From: a virus
IMG/VR virus record: IMGVR_UViG_3300031726_000433
Location: 1 to 64,000 of that record
DNA: 64,000 nucleotides
Strand: one strand, 5' to 3'
How positions within the stretch are numbered: the first letter of the stretch is position 1; every line of letters begins with the position of its first letter. Position numbers and translations under genes: made by a program. Under the pieces are notes generated by a model, which was not told the origin of the DNA, did no database searches, and saw nothing but the letters and a program-made list of their open reading frames with translations. Shown here piece after piece: positions 30,720 through 40,984 of the stretch.

Positions 30720-32558
30720 GTGGCTACTGACTTTAAAGAAAGAACGATAAAGTATATTAACAAGGATTTCCAGAGTTTCAAGAGAGACTTGATGGAATTC
30801 ACGAAAGCCCACCACAGTGGAGTTTTTCAGGATTTCAATGAATCTTCTCCTGGAATGGCTCTTCTTGAACTTTCTGCGTACATTGGAGATGTTCTTTCAT
30901 TTTATCAAGACATGCAGTTCGAAGAAATGAGGCAGGAGACAGCAAGACAAATAGAGAACGTTACATCATTTGCTAAGACTTTGGGATATAGACCTGCGGG
31001 GAAGAGGTCAGCAAGAGGAATCGTGTCTGTGTTCGTAGAAGTTCCAGCGACTACACAGAATGGTACAAGAGTTCCAGACGATGCATATTCTCCAATTATG
31101 AGACAGGGATCTCAATTCCAAGGACCAAGTGGAGTTGTGTTCGAAACTCTGTCTGATGTAATCTTTAGCGCGTCTGTACCTTCTGATAATACAGATGCAA
31201 TAAGAATGGTTACTGGCTCTCAATTTGACACATCAACAGGACTTCCAACATTTTTCGCATTGAGAAAAGATGTTGAGGTAATTGCTGGAACCACAAAGAC
31301 AGACACTGTATCTGTGGGAAACTTTGAACAGTTTAAGACAATCGAATTATCTGAAGAAGATGTTATAGAAGTTCTCTCTGTCGTAGATAGCGATGGAAAT
31401 GACTGGACTGAAGTTGATTATCTACCTCAAGAGGTTGTTTTTAATGCAACTACAAATGACGGATCTGATAGTAGAGTTGTTCCATACGTACTTAAATTGA
31501 AAGCGGTACCAAGAAGATTCATAACTGATATGGATCCTGTTACAAACAAGACTACTTTGATATTTGGATCTGGTGACGGTGTAAACTTCGATGATGAACT
31601 CATCCCGAACGTTTCAGATTTTGCTCTCCCAATTTCAGGGAGACAGAGTTTCTCATCATTTTCTATCGACCCTCAGAATTTCTTAAAGACAAGAACACTT
31701 GGGTTAAGTCCTTTCAATACGACATTGACAATAACATACAGAGTTGGTGGCGGTGAACAAACGAATGTTGCTCCAGGAACGATAAAATCTGTGAATTCTG
31801 CCGTTCTAGAATTTATGACCACAAATTTAAACCCACAGACAAAGGCAAACGTAATCGGTTCCATCGAATGTCTTAATATGAAAAAGACTGAGGGAGGTGC
31901 CGGTGCAGAGTCAATTGCTGAGATTAAGGCAAACAGCGCAGCTTTCTTCGCAGCTCAGGACAGAGTTGTAACGAAGGAAGACTACATTGCCAGACTATTC
32001 TCGATGCCGTCAAAGTTTGGAAAGATAGAGAAAGCTTTTGTTCGTAAGGATGCAGTAAATGACATGGGACTTGATATTCATATTTTGACCAAGGATGAAA
32101 ACGGTTTCATGTCTCAAGCGTCACAAACTCTAACTCAAAACATCAAAAGATATCTTGCACCTTATAGAATGCTAACGGACGGCGTTAACCTTCTTAAGAC
32201 TGATATAATCAACATTCAGATTGACTTTGGTGTCGTTATATCTCCAAAATTTAATAGGAATGAAGTTCTGACGAAATGTCTCAGTGTGCTAAAGGATTAT
32301 CTAAGCATTGACAACATGCAAATCGGCCAACCCATCGTGATTTCTGATCTGATGTCTTTGCTACAGAACGTTGTCGGAGTAGTTTCTGTATATGATTTAA
32401 AAGTCAAGGGTGTTGCAGGAACTCACAATGGAAGAGATTATTCAACGAATAGTGTTGACTTAAACGCATGGACTCAGAACGGTATAGTTTATTGTCCAGA
32501 AAATTCTATCTTTGAGATAAAGTATCCAAACAAGGACATTAATGGAGCTAGCAAATAA
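30720..32558 (+). CDS. Baseplate wedge protein, gp6/baseplate-J-like
   Basis: 612 residues from GTG 30720 (GGAGAG upstream). FNESSPGMALLELSAYIGDV and LSFYQDMQFEEMRQETA (~40-75) are the conserved N-terminal core of T4 gp6/baseplate J; EDYIARLFSMPSKFGKIEKA (~422) and the C-terminal dimer region follow. Length matches T4 gp6 (~660). Forms the wedge dimer ring around the hub. Directly after gp25 as in T4-like orders. Confidence 0.9.
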   Translation: MATDFKERTIKYINKDFQSFKRDLMEFTKAHHSGVFQDFNESSPGMALLELSAYIGDVLSFYQDMQFEEMRQETARQIENVTSFAKTLGYRPAGKRSARGIVSVFVEVPATTQNGTRVPDDAYSPIMRQGSQFQGPSGVVFETLSDVIFSASVPSDNTDAIRMVTGSQFDTSTGLPTFFALRKDVEVIAGTTKTDTVSVGNFEQFKTIELSEEDVIEVLSVVDSDGNDWTEVDYLPQEVVFNATTNDGSDSRVVPYVLKLKAVPRRFITDMDPVTNKTTLIFGSGDGVNFDDELIPNVSDFALPISGRQSFSSFSIDPQNFLKTRTLGLSPFNTTLTITYRVGGGEQTNVAPGTIKSVNSAVLEFMTTNLNPQTKANVIGSIECLNMKKTEGGAGAESIAEIKANSAAFFAAQDRVVTKEDYIARLFSMPSKFGKIEKAFVRKDAVNDMGLDIHILTKDENGFMSQASQTLTQNIKRYLAPYRMLTDGVNLLKTDIINIQIDFGVVISPKFNRNEVLTKCLSVLKDYLSIDNMQIGQPIVISDLMSLLQNVVGVVSVYDLKVKGVAGTHNGRDYSTNSVDLNAWTQNGIVYCPENSIFEIKYPNKDINGASK

Positions 32559-32560
32559 CC

Positions 32561-33937
32561 ATGTTCTATAGAATTTATCCATCGAAAGATACGTACATAA
32601 CAAACTACCAATTGAGAAATATCCAGAGAACTGGCTCAAACTTTGGAGCATCTGAGATACTTCACTTACATAAGCTCTGCGGTGTGTCTGGATCTGCCGG
32701 CGTTTCTGCATCTTCAAGTTTCGCTCACATCTTGACTAGATTCGATATTGGAGAGATTGAATCATTGATCGCATCTGGTGAAGCACAATATGGAAATATA
32801 AGATTCTTCCTCAAAATGTCTGATGCAAGACATGATCAGACATTACCAACAAGTTTTGATGTTGAAGTACAAGCTTTAGATAAAGATTGGGATGAAGGTA
32901 AAGGCAGAGATGTTGATTCATTCTCTGATCTTGGTGTGGCAAATTGGGTGAAAGCAAAATCAAATGTATATTGGACTTCACCAGGTGGCGACACTGTAGG
33001 AGTGATAGCTAATACTCACTTTGACGATGGTCATGAAGATCTTGAAGTCGAAGTAACTGACATAGTACAGCAGTGGATATCTTACAATGTCAACAACAAT
33101 GGTGTGATGATCAAGATTTCTTCTTCTCAAGAAGCAGACAACAATGATTACTACGTAAAGATGTTTCATGGAAGAGAAACGTTCTTCAAGGACAAGAGAC
33201 CACATCTTGAAGCAAGATGGGATAACTCAGAAAGAGATGACAGAAATAACTTTTTCTTTGATGTATCTGGAACTTTGTATCTAAATCATCTTGAAAGAGG
33301 TCAATTTACAAACATACCTCAAGTCGGAACTGGTCAACTTGGAGTAAAGATTATCGATGTTTCCGGTTCATTGATTTCGCACGTCACTGCTTCATGGACT
33401 GGATTCACGGGAAGATACAGTGCGTCCTTTGCAATCCCAAGCGGAACGTATTCTGGATCATTATTTACAGATGTCTGGCATGATATATCAAATTCATCTA
33501 GATGGTTCATGTCTGGTACATTCCCAATTTCCGATAGTCTCAATGTCACTAGCGTACAGCCAAAGAGATACTACGCAACGGTAACAAATCTAAAGAGTAC
33601 GTATGAAAATGACGAAGTAGTCAGAATGAATCTGTTCATTCGTCCTCACGATTACAGCCCAGCTCGAGTGCTCACAGCTTCACTCGATGCCAACGGAATC
33701 GTTATAACCAAGGCCTACTATCGTATTATCAATGATCGCACAGACGAGGTCGTGGTCCCTTTCGGCACAGGGTCATTAGAGTATACGAGACTCTCATATG
33801 ATCAACGCGGCAATAGTTTCAAGATTTATATGAATTCCTTGAGTCCAGGGAATGTTTACAGGCTGTCATTCTTATTCGACGTAGACGGTCAGAGACAATA
33901 CATAGATCAACAGGGTTTTAAGTTTAAGGTGGTTTGA
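32561..33937 (+). CDS. Virion structural protein with DNRLRE/CBM-like N-domain
   Basis: 458 residues. MFYRIYPSKDTYITNY, SNFGASEILHLHK and LTRFDIGEI with IVQQWISYNVNNNGVMIK (~170) match the DNRLRE (CBM96-like) carbohydrate-binding jelly roll found in surface proteins. The C-terminal half is beta-rich (VSGTLYLNHL, VNRTYRL-like strands). Two bases after gp6; likely a baseplate-bound wedge or fibre anchor. Confidence 0.7.
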   Translation: MFYRIYPSKDTYITNYQLRNIQRTGSNFGASEILHLHKLCGVSGSAGVSASSSFAHILTRFDIGEIESLIASGEAQYGNIRFFLKMSDARHDQTLPTSFDVEVQALDKDWDEGKGRDVDSFSDLGVANWVKAKSNVYWTSPGGDTVGVIANTHFDDGHEDLEVEVTDIVQQWISYNVNNNGVMIKISSSQEADNNDYYVKMFHGRETFFKDKRPHLEARWDNSERDDRNNFFFDVSGTLYLNHLERGQFTNIPQVGTGQLGVKIIDVSGSLISHVTASWTGFTGRYSASFAIPSGTYSGSLFTDVWHDISNSSRWFMSGTFPISDSLNVTSVQPKRYYATVTNLKSTYENDEVVRMNLFIRPHDYSPARVLTASLDANGIVITKAYYRIINDRTDEVVVPFGTGSLEYTRLSYDQRGNSFKIYMNSLSPGNVYRLSFLFDVDGQRQYIDQQGFKFKVV

Positions 33938-33938
33938 A

Positions 33939-34139
33939 ATGGAAGATACACAATTTAGATTTTCTTCTAAGATTCATTACGAGATAGAGCTGGCAAAATT
34001 GCTATCTGAACTTAATAAAATGAGAAACTCCAAAAAGTCCGCTAGACTAATAAAGAAACTTGAAGTGGAATACGAAGATTTGATAGAAGAGTATATGAGG
34101 TTCTGCGGAACAGGAGCTGGTGTAGATGGCAGCCAATAA
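33939..34139 (+). CDS. Small coiled-coil protein (66 aa)
   Basis: Helical throughout: IHYEIELAKLLSELNKMRN and KKLEVEYEDLIEEYMRFCG. Overlaps the following large gene by 14 bases and follows the preceding by one base. A minor baseplate or chaperone role is possible. No family recognised. Confidence 0.65.
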   Translation: MEDTQFRFSSKIHYEIELAKLLSELNKMRNSKKSARLIKKLEVEYEDLIEEYMRFCGTGAGVDGSQ

Positions 34140-37050
34140 GTTATTCTCTCTATTTGATGAAAAGCTTCGTACTCCAAATGACTTGGTAGCAGGTCCTTCT
34201 CAAAATTTAGATTCTGTAGGAAACGATGTTCTTGATTCTGACACGATCCTAAAGAAACTTCAGTATTTTGAAACTGTACGTCCCAAAGTAGATTACTCAG
34301 ACTTCACAAATTTCGTGTTTTTCAATTCAGCTCTTGATTATTTCAACATCACTGGTGAAAAAATTCTAAATGAATATCCATTTGATGGAACATCTAATGA
34401 AATAGAGGGATTTACAAACGCACTAGACGGATATCAAAAGCATGTTCTAGACTCTTGGCCAAAGAATAGCGGTCATCTTCGTTTCTATCCGCCATCTGGA
34501 TTTTCTTATGTGACAGTAAATGATGTAGGAAAAGACGTCGACACGATGAGAACGTCGATGTTAAGTCCAGACACTGGTTCTTTGTCTGTGGAGTTTTGGG
34601 CGTTGCCTCCGCCAAGTCTCACAGGTTCTAATAATGTGATGATTGTGTTGCAGAAGGTCACGGGATCAGGAGAAGGTTATTCTGTGTTTTTCTCTGGATC
34701 TTCTGCGTTTATGTCAGTTACGTCAGGATCTACTACTGATCAGATATCTGTTCCATTTAACGCCGGTGTCGCATCTTACTTTTGTTTTGCATATGATAGA
34801 AGCTCGACAAGTCCAGTGATGAGTGTGTTCACCGGAAGCATCAGCACATTCCCTGTTCTTGCATCTTCAGTTACTGGAACGATTGCCGGAGCAATTTCTG
34901 CAGGATCTGGAAAGTTATATATTGGATCAGGATCATTAATTTCCAAGGTCGTAAGACCTCTGACTGGATCTCTTGATGAATTAAGATTGTGGAAGTCAGC
35001 AAGAACAGTATCAGACATAAGTTCTAGTTTCAATGCAAAGATTTATGCACAAGATAATTTGTATGCTCTGTGGAGTTTCAACGAATCGGGATCTCTTGCA
35101 TCTGGCGAAAACGTTCTTGTAAAAGATGTGTCTGGTCATAGGCTAAACGGATCTATACAAAACTATTTCTCAGCTCTCAGAGGATCAGGTTCAATACTTC
35201 CATATGACATAGAAGATAAGATTCTTTCCTTAAATTCTCCAGAGGTAGCTTCTTACATTTCAGAACAGCAAGCGTCTGGATCTTTATACGACAGGTATAA
35301 TGACAACATTATCACGAGAATGCTACCCGAACAATTCTTTCTTCTAGAAGAGTTTAAGAATACTGAGGTGCTCAAGAATTTTCTATATGTGCTCGGAAGA
35401 TACTTCGATCAGATCAAAGTGTCAATAGATCAATTCATTCACGTGACTAAAACAAATTACGGAAGATTTAATCAAACTCCCGATGCTTTATTACAAGACG
35501 TAGCTAAGATGTTTGGATGGGAATTTACAGGAAACTTCCTAGATGCAGATGTTGTTCAATATCTCCTGGGAAAGCAAGTTCTAACGAATACTCAGAGTAA
35601 CAAGGCTCTTGATGTAAAGCTTTATGAAATTAAGAATGAGTTTTGGAAAAGAACTCTTATAAATTTGATGCATCTCTATAAGACAAAGGGAACAAAGGAA
35701 AGTGTCGAATCTCTTTTGAGAATTTATGGTCTTAATAGAAACTTTGTAAGACTTAAGGAATTCGGTTACAAACCAGATTCTGGAATAGAGACTCACAGAA
35801 TAGCTGCTGAAAAAAGTGTCGCTGCATTAACATTTGGAAGTGGATCTGCGACGAGTACAAACAGAGTGTTCTCGAAGAATTTCGTCAGGTCATATGATTC
35901 AGCAATAGAAACTCGTGTGTGTTTCCCAACTCAGATAAGTTCTAATTTGACATCAAGCATCTCAACTGGATCTATCTGGACGATGATGTCATCTTCAAAA
36001 CTTCATCAGTTATATTTCACGAAGTCATCGGCAACATCTCAGACAGGCAGTCTCATATACACAGGTTCAGAGGGGTCTCTCTCACTCTCGAATGTACCAA
36101 TTTTTGATAATAGGTGGTGTAATGTAACTGTCCTAAGAAGTGCTACGTCGTCATCTATTGTGATTGATGTGCGTATATTGGACGATGACGAAATCACGTA
36201 TCATCAATCGGCTAGTATGACTGCTTCTCTTGCATTTACAACACCAAACAACTCGTTTTGGTTAGGATCATCTGGAACAATGGGCAGTCAAGTATGGATG
36301 CAGGAAGCAAGAGTTTGGAATGGAACTTTAAGTGACAGCGAAATGAATGATCATGCTTTGAATTACCAAAGCTTCGGATCTGATAACTCAAACGGTGCTT
36401 CAAATTTATTGCTACATTGGAGATTGAATGAGAATGTTTCTGCAAATTCTGGCGGTTTGCTGTACAATCAGATTTACGATTTCTCTGGACAGAATGTATC
36501 AGGATCAGGAATTGGCTTTACAGCAAGTGTAAATCCATATAAGAAATTTCTAAATTCTTATAACTACGTCGCATCTCCAGAGTATGGGTGGAACGAAGAA
36601 AAGATTAGAAGCTTAGACACATCGACAGTTCTTCCAGCCGATGCGTTTATAGACAATCCAATGATAGCTTTAGAGTTCAATCTTGTAGATGCTCTCAATG
36701 AAGATATCTCACAAATACTATCAACACTAGATAATTTCAACGAGTTTATTGGTGCTCCTGTCAATAGATACAGAGACACATATCCCGATCTTGATATTCT
36801 TAGGACAAACTACTTCAAGAGATTGAATGGGTCTATAAACTTTAGATTGTTTGCTGATCTTTTGGAATTCTTTGATAGATCATTTATCGGTATGATACGT
36901 CGACTTATTCCAGCTAGAGCAGTATTTATAGGTGATGAATTTGTTGTAGAGAGTCATATGCTTGAAAGACCAAAGGTTCAATGGAATTATAGAAGAAGAG
37001 AAAAGGAACTCGATCTTGAAGGTGTGATCAGAGTTTATATTAGATCATGA
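34126..37050 (+). CDS. Tail protein with gpI-like domain flanked by two LamG domains
   Basis: 974 residues. LamG-like concanavalin fold 1 at ~150-320 (TGSLSVEFWALP ... SLDELRLWKSAR). A tail-protein gpI-like helical core at ~395-545 (MLPEQFFLLEEFKNTEVLKN; GTKESVESLLRIYGL). LamG 2 at ~590-770 (WMQEARVWNGTLSD; LLLHWRLNEN). C-terminal ~120 residues return to conserved tail sequence (RYRDTYPDLDILRTNYFKR; RRLIPARAVFIGD). It may join baseplate and adhesion parts in one chain. LamG modules bind glycans or proteins. Confidence 0.8.
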   Translation: MAANKLFSLFDEKLRTPNDLVAGPSQNLDSVGNDVLDSDTILKKLQYFETVRPKVDYSDFTNFVFFNSALDYFNITGEKILNEYPFDGTSNEIEGFTNALDGYQKHVLDSWPKNSGHLRFYPPSGFSYVTVNDVGKDVDTMRTSMLSPDTGSLSVEFWALPPPSLTGSNNVMIVLQKVTGSGEGYSVFFSGSSAFMSVTSGSTTDQISVPFNAGVASYFCFAYDRSSTSPVMSVFTGSISTFPVLASSVTGTIAGAISAGSGKLYIGSGSLISKVVRPLTGSLDELRLWKSARTVSDISSSFNAKIYAQDNLYALWSFNESGSLASGENVLVKDVSGHRLNGSIQNYFSALRGSGSILPYDIEDKILSLNSPEVASYISEQQASGSLYDRYNDNIITRMLPEQFFLLEEFKNTEVLKNFLYVLGRYFDQIKVSIDQFIHVTKTNYGRFNQTPDALLQDVAKMFGWEFTGNFLDADVVQYLLGKQVLTNTQSNKALDVKLYEIKNEFWKRTLINLMHLYKTKGTKESVESLLRIYGLNRNFVRLKEFGYKPDSGIETHRIAAEKSVAALTFGSGSATSTNRVFSKNFVRSYDSAIETRVCFPTQISSNLTSSISTGSIWTMMSSSKLHQLYFTKSSATSQTGSLIYTGSEGSLSLSNVPIFDNRWCNVTVLRSATSSSIVIDVRILDDDEITYHQSASMTASLAFTTPNNSFWLGSSGTMGSQVWMQEARVWNGTLSDSEMNDHALNYQSFGSDNSNGASNLLLHWRLNENVSANSGGLLYNQIYDFSGQNVSGSGIGFTASVNPYKKFLNSYNYVASPEYGWNEEKIRSLDTSTVLPADAFIDNPMIALEFNLVDALNEDISQILSTLDNFNEFIGAPVNRYRDTYPDLDILRTNYFKRLNGSINFRLFADLLEFFDRSFIGMIRRLIPARAVFIGDEFVVESHMLERPKVQWNYRRREKELDLEGVIRVYIRS

Positions 37051-37061
37051 TGGAGATTTGA

Positions 37062-38096
37062 ATGTCTAGAAATAGGGTTTGGTATACAGACATGAACGTA
37101 CTCGCTGTTGATGTTTCAACAGCATTCAGAGCTACATGCAGCTCGGCATGGGCATACAAAGAATTCCTAAAGGGAACAATGACTGGCTCAAATGGACCAG
37201 AGGGTCCTCCTCTATCAAGTTCATTTTGGGTTGTAGCTGGTTCTGGAGACGGTGTTACATCCGCCATGGATGGTATCGACCGCACAGGAACAGGATCATT
37301 TGATGCGTCTAAGTGGGTTAGAGGTGCTGCTCATACAAACGTACATACTTGGGTAGCATTAAGAAATCAAAGTAGTTCAATGCACGTTCTGTTGTCTATA
37401 GTTGGAGCAACTGATGCTTCATGTATTTCAATATATGGAGCGACAACAGCCTTTACGACAACGAATACTGGATCAAATGCTCGTCCAACATCAACAACGG
37501 AATGGGTCGGGTTCGGAAGAGATGCTGTAACTAACGGTGCACCAACTGATATAAATCAATTCACTGACGGTCTTGCAGTACCATATAGATTTCATATGTG
37601 TAGAGATGCAAATGGAGAACATTACTTTGCCGCCAGTAAAAATAGTTCCAACATATTTCAAACATTATATATGTTTGCTAGTAGAATTAAGGCTCCAGTT
37701 TCAGATCTAGCAAAATATTCAATTGTCTGGGCATATTCTTCAACTGGAGTTGTTGGTACTGGTGCCACGTCATTTGCTGGAAGTGCTCCAATGGGTCGTA
37801 ACATAGGTAATAGTGCGCAGGAAAAGCAGGTTATTCCGTTATTCTCAGTCGGTGGCAGCGGTAACAACTCAGTTTTTAATAACTCATTCGCCACCGTCGA
37901 TGCTGACGGTAAGGCTAATTTGTTTGAAGTGCCAGTGCTTGCGTTATCGTCCTTCGCGTATCGCGGTATTCTTCCAGATGTTCATGTAGTTATTCCGTAT
38001 GTTACTGCCGGATTAACAATACCAGCTACTGGAAGCGTCGAGAGGGTCGGGTTCTCTGGTTGGACAGCACCCTTTTCTGTTGCGCCATTATTGTAA
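37062..38096 (+). CDS. Virion structural protein, unknown
   Basis: 344 residues. Beta-rich with many Ser/Thr/Gly/Asn and short repeats; pieces include KGTMTGSNGPEGPPLSSSFW and YRFHMCRDANGEHYFAAS. No family recognised; composition and position indicate a fibre or baseplate-attached protein. GGAGATTTGA ribosome site. Confidence 0.72.
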   Translation: MSRNRVWYTDMNVLAVDVSTAFRATCSSAWAYKEFLKGTMTGSNGPEGPPLSSSFWVVAGSGDGVTSAMDGIDRTGTGSFDASKWVRGAAHTNVHTWVALRNQSSSMHVLLSIVGATDASCISIYGATTAFTTTNTGSNARPTSTTEWVGFGRDAVTNGAPTDINQFTDGLAVPYRFHMCRDANGEHYFAASKNSSNIFQTLYMFASRIKAPVSDLAKYSIVWAYSSTGVVGTGATSFAGSAPMGRNIGNSAQEKQVIPLFSVGGSGNNSVFNNSFATVDADGKANLFEVPVLALSSFAYRGILPDVHVVIPYVTAGLTIPATGSVERVGFSGWTAPFSVAPLL

Positions 38097-38105
38097 GGAG
38101 ATATC

Positions 38106-38618
38106 GTGACGGCATATAACGTCACAGCTGAAATTGTTTCTGGAGATGTTTCAGCATCTAGTCCAGACGGGATATCTAATTGGACTCACCCGTTCTTCGG
38201 CACCAATATCCAGGGCGAAGCTCAAATAAGCGTCGTTCTCTCAGAATCAATTTCATACGTCCTTTCTCAATCAATCACATACGTATATGTTACTGCGTCT
38301 GTTGGTTCTGCTCCAGTCGTAAGCAATATTCTTCCAACTCCTGGTTCCAATATTCAAGAAACAAACATTCTATCTTTTGACATAACTGATGATTCTGGAC
38401 AATTCAAGAGGATTATCATTCATGCCTACTTTCCAACTCTGAGGATAAAAGAGGTAGTTCACGACGGCGGCTTCGGTCCAACGTATACAGATTCAGCCAA
38501 TATCGTTACAGTAATATCAGGTGGGTATAACTACGCCCTTCGTAGAGATGGTGGATGGCCTTCTAACCCGACAATCATACCTTATGTAATAGACATAAGC
38601 GGTTCAGAGAATTCATAG
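38106..38618 (+). CDS. Virion structural protein, unknown (170 aa)
   Basis: GTG start with AAGGAGATATC. Beta-sandwich-like composition (SESISYVLSQSITYVYVTAS), Ig-like VSNILPTPGSNIQETNILSF, and AYFPTLRIKEVVHDGGFGP. Probably a small fibre or linker domain. No family recognised. Confidence 0.65.
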   Translation: MTAYNVTAEIVSGDVSASSPDGISNWTHPFFGTNIQGEAQISVVLSESISYVLSQSITYVYVTASVGSAPVVSNILPTPGSNIQETNILSFDITDDSGQFKRIIIHAYFPTLRIKEVVHDGGFGPTYTDSANIVTVISGGYNYALRRDGGWPSNPTIIPYVIDISGSENS

Positions 38619-38625
38619 AGTAGAC

Positions 38626-38637
38626 TCTATTTATAAG
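38626..38637 (+). promoter_or_regulatory. Candidate late-promoter motif
   Basis: TCTATTTATAAG, 17 bases before the GTG start of the kelch/LamG gene; similar to sites at 28005, 40971 and 44730. Confidence 0.35.
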
Positions 38638-38653
38638 TTGAGGAACAATTTAA

Positions 38654-40969
38654 GTGCCTACTTCATATTCTTGGGAAATAATCTCAGCACCTCTAAGCGG
38701 ATCATCTCCTGGTCCAGGCGTCTATGTTCCGCAACAAGCTATTTTTGGAACTGATCCGAGAAAGAAACAATTTGAAAGAGGAATAAAGTTTGCAAATGCT
38801 CCTGGAAATAGAGCAGACATGGTTGTTCATGGTGGACCAAGAGTCCAACATATCAACAGCTTAGATGCTGCTCATATGAACCCAATGAAATCCATTCCAA
38901 GAGATGGAACATATTCTGGGGCTATGAAGTTTAGATTTAGAAGTTATAGAAACTTTGGCGTACCTTCGAGTGTAAATAAGGTTGAGTATAGATCTAGTGA
39001 TAGATATACAAACCCAATTCTAGATGGAACCGGAGTTTATCAAGCTGATCATGTGTGGTTTACAACTGGCTCAGTGACATTCTCGACTAATCAGATGGCT
39101 CATGCAAGAACAGTTGCGACAGCAAACAGACTCAACGATTCGAGGATTATTGTTATTGGTGGTAATGAATCATCAAGTTTGGGGTTTGCAACGACACCAT
39201 CGGCGTCAATTTTCGCGTCAGGAACAACAGGATCTTGGACACAGATAGCGTCAATGCCAACACCAAAGCAATATCATGCAGCTGTTACGTTATCTGGTTC
39301 TGGAGATGTTGTGGTTTTCGGTGGAGTAAATGACATCGAAACTTTAACAGAGGAAGTAAGAGCATACAGATACGTAACTACTTCAGGAACATGGATAGCG
39401 ACATCAGCTTCTTCGTCTATTCCTAGATTAGATTTTCAAGTAGTACAATTACAAGACGGTACTGTGTTTTTGCCAGGAGGAAGAAAAACTGGCCTCACTC
39501 CAACTGGAATAACAGTTAACGGAAGTTCAAACACAAAAGCTTATTGGAACATGGATAGTCTAGGTTATTCTTCTGATAGTGATGGCGCCACTGACATGTA
39601 TTTGCTGACAGTTGGTGCTACTGCTTCTATTGTTCCTGGGATTTTAGGAAATGCTTTGCAAACAAGTGCTAGTGGGACGATATACGCAGTTGATGCAGCT
39701 GGAAAACTTCCAGGTATACTTTCTGGAAATTGCACGGTTGAGTTTTGGATGAATATTCTCTCAAGTTCAACAGCATCTCCATATGTTCAAGATCAAGGTG
39801 TCTTTGCGTACAGTGGAATTTTTTGGGATGATACGGGATTACAAACGACGAGACCGATGTTCCACATTCAATGGTCAAACTCTACAAGAAAGTTAAGTTT
39901 CTACATGAGCCACATGACTAATGGGGTGTGGACAACACCAACACCTGTTTACAGTGCTGGGACAGCTTCTCTTGATACATGGCAGCATATAGCAATAACA
40001 AAAGAACATACAGGCGTATCTTTAGATGGATCTGTAAAATATTCAACTATAAAAATGTACATAAATGGAGTTCTTGATTCTACACACGTATCACAAGAAA
40101 TGTCTACCATCCTCGGAGTAGCTGGAGAATACGTTTTGTTCGGAACGTCTCCGTCTCCAAGTAATGGTTTTGGTAGTTTAATTAACCTAACTGCCGCAAA
40201 ATTTGATGACGTTTGTATAAGTTCAATAACGAAGACGGCATCTCAGGTAAGAACAACATATTTGAATGGAATTGGATATATTGAACGCTCAGAGATTTTT
40301 AACACTGGCTCTAATACATTCTCACTTGTCAATCCATTTCCGATAGAGCCTCTTTCGCGTCAAGGTTACACAACAACACTACTTGATGATGGGACAGTAC
40401 TTGTGTGTGGAGGCTTAGAATCAGGCGTCGCAACGTCCGCTTATAGTCACGCAATGAGATACTATCCAACACAACAAAGTTGGTCTCTTGAACCATCCAT
40501 GTCTCTACCAAGAACATCTCATGAAGCTGTACTGGTTGGAGGCGAAGTATATGTCATGGGTGGACAGTCGTCAATATCTCCAACTGTAATAGAAAATTCA
40601 GCTGAGGTTTATAATCCAGTGACAAGAACATGGAGAAGATTAGCTGACATGAATGAACGACGCGTGAGATTTACTGCTCACGGATATAATAAGGAACAGG
40701 GTTCAAGAGTTATTGTCTTTGGTGGCAGAACAACGCTAGCTGGTGCTTTAAGTAAGACTGTAGAGGTCTTTGTTCCATCCGATTCAGATCCACTTGGGAG
40801 ATGGTATTACATGCCATCTCTAGACTTTGAAGTAGCATATCAACGCGGAGCGTGTCTTAATCCAGGAGACACAGGATCAGTGTTCAAGTTCTTGATTCCG
40901 GGTGGTACAATGACATTAGGACCAACAACTCTAACAACATCGTCTCAACTCTATACAACCACAGGATGA
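38654..40969 (+). CDS. Kelch-repeat adhesin with inserted LamG domain
   Basis: 771 residues from GTG 38654. Kelch-type blades: RIIVIGGNESSSLGF (~160), GDVVVFGGVNDIETL (~217), GTVFLPGGRKTGLT (~270), GTVLVCGGLESGVA (~580), EVYVMGGQSSISP (~632), RVIVFGGRTTLAG (~686). Between the third and fourth lies a LamG-like domain (~340-545, NCTVEFWMNIL ... NLTAAKFDDVCISS). The propeller is therefore interrupted by a lectin-like fold. Receptor-binding fibre is the likely role; kelch propellers bind glycans (galactose oxidase type) or proteins. Confidence 0.82.
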   Translation: MPTSYSWEIISAPLSGSSPGPGVYVPQQAIFGTDPRKKQFERGIKFANAPGNRADMVVHGGPRVQHINSLDAAHMNPMKSIPRDGTYSGAMKFRFRSYRNFGVPSSVNKVEYRSSDRYTNPILDGTGVYQADHVWFTTGSVTFSTNQMAHARTVATANRLNDSRIIVIGGNESSSLGFATTPSASIFASGTTGSWTQIASMPTPKQYHAAVTLSGSGDVVVFGGVNDIETLTEEVRAYRYVTTSGTWIATSASSSIPRLDFQVVQLQDGTVFLPGGRKTGLTPTGITVNGSSNTKAYWNMDSLGYSSDSDGATDMYLLTVGATASIVPGILGNALQTSASGTIYAVDAAGKLPGILSGNCTVEFWMNILSSSTASPYVQDQGVFAYSGIFWDDTGLQTTRPMFHIQWSNSTRKLSFYMSHMTNGVWTTPTPVYSAGTASLDTWQHIAITKEHTGVSLDGSVKYSTIKMYINGVLDSTHVSQEMSTILGVAGEYVLFGTSPSPSNGFGSLINLTAAKFDDVCISSITKTASQVRTTYLNGIGYIERSEIFNTGSNTFSLVNPFPIEPLSRQGYTTTLLDDGTVLVCGGLESGVATSAYSHAMRYYPTQQSWSLEPSMSLPRTSHEAVLVGGEVYVMGGQSSISPTVIENSAEVYNPVTRTWRRLADMNERRVRFTAHGYNKEQGSRVIVFGGRTTLAGALSKTVEVFVPSDSDPLGRWYYMPSLDFEVAYQRGACLNPGDTGSVFKFLIPGGTMTLGPTTLTTSSQLYTTTG

Positions 40970-40970
40970 G

Positions 40971-40982
40971 GCATATTTATAG
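40971..40982 (+). promoter_or_regulatory. Candidate late-promoter motif
   Basis: GCATATTTATAG, two bases before ATG 40985. That spacing is too short for a leader mRNA, so it may be fortuitous or support a leaderless transcript. Confidence 0.25.
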
Positions 40983-40984
40983 AC

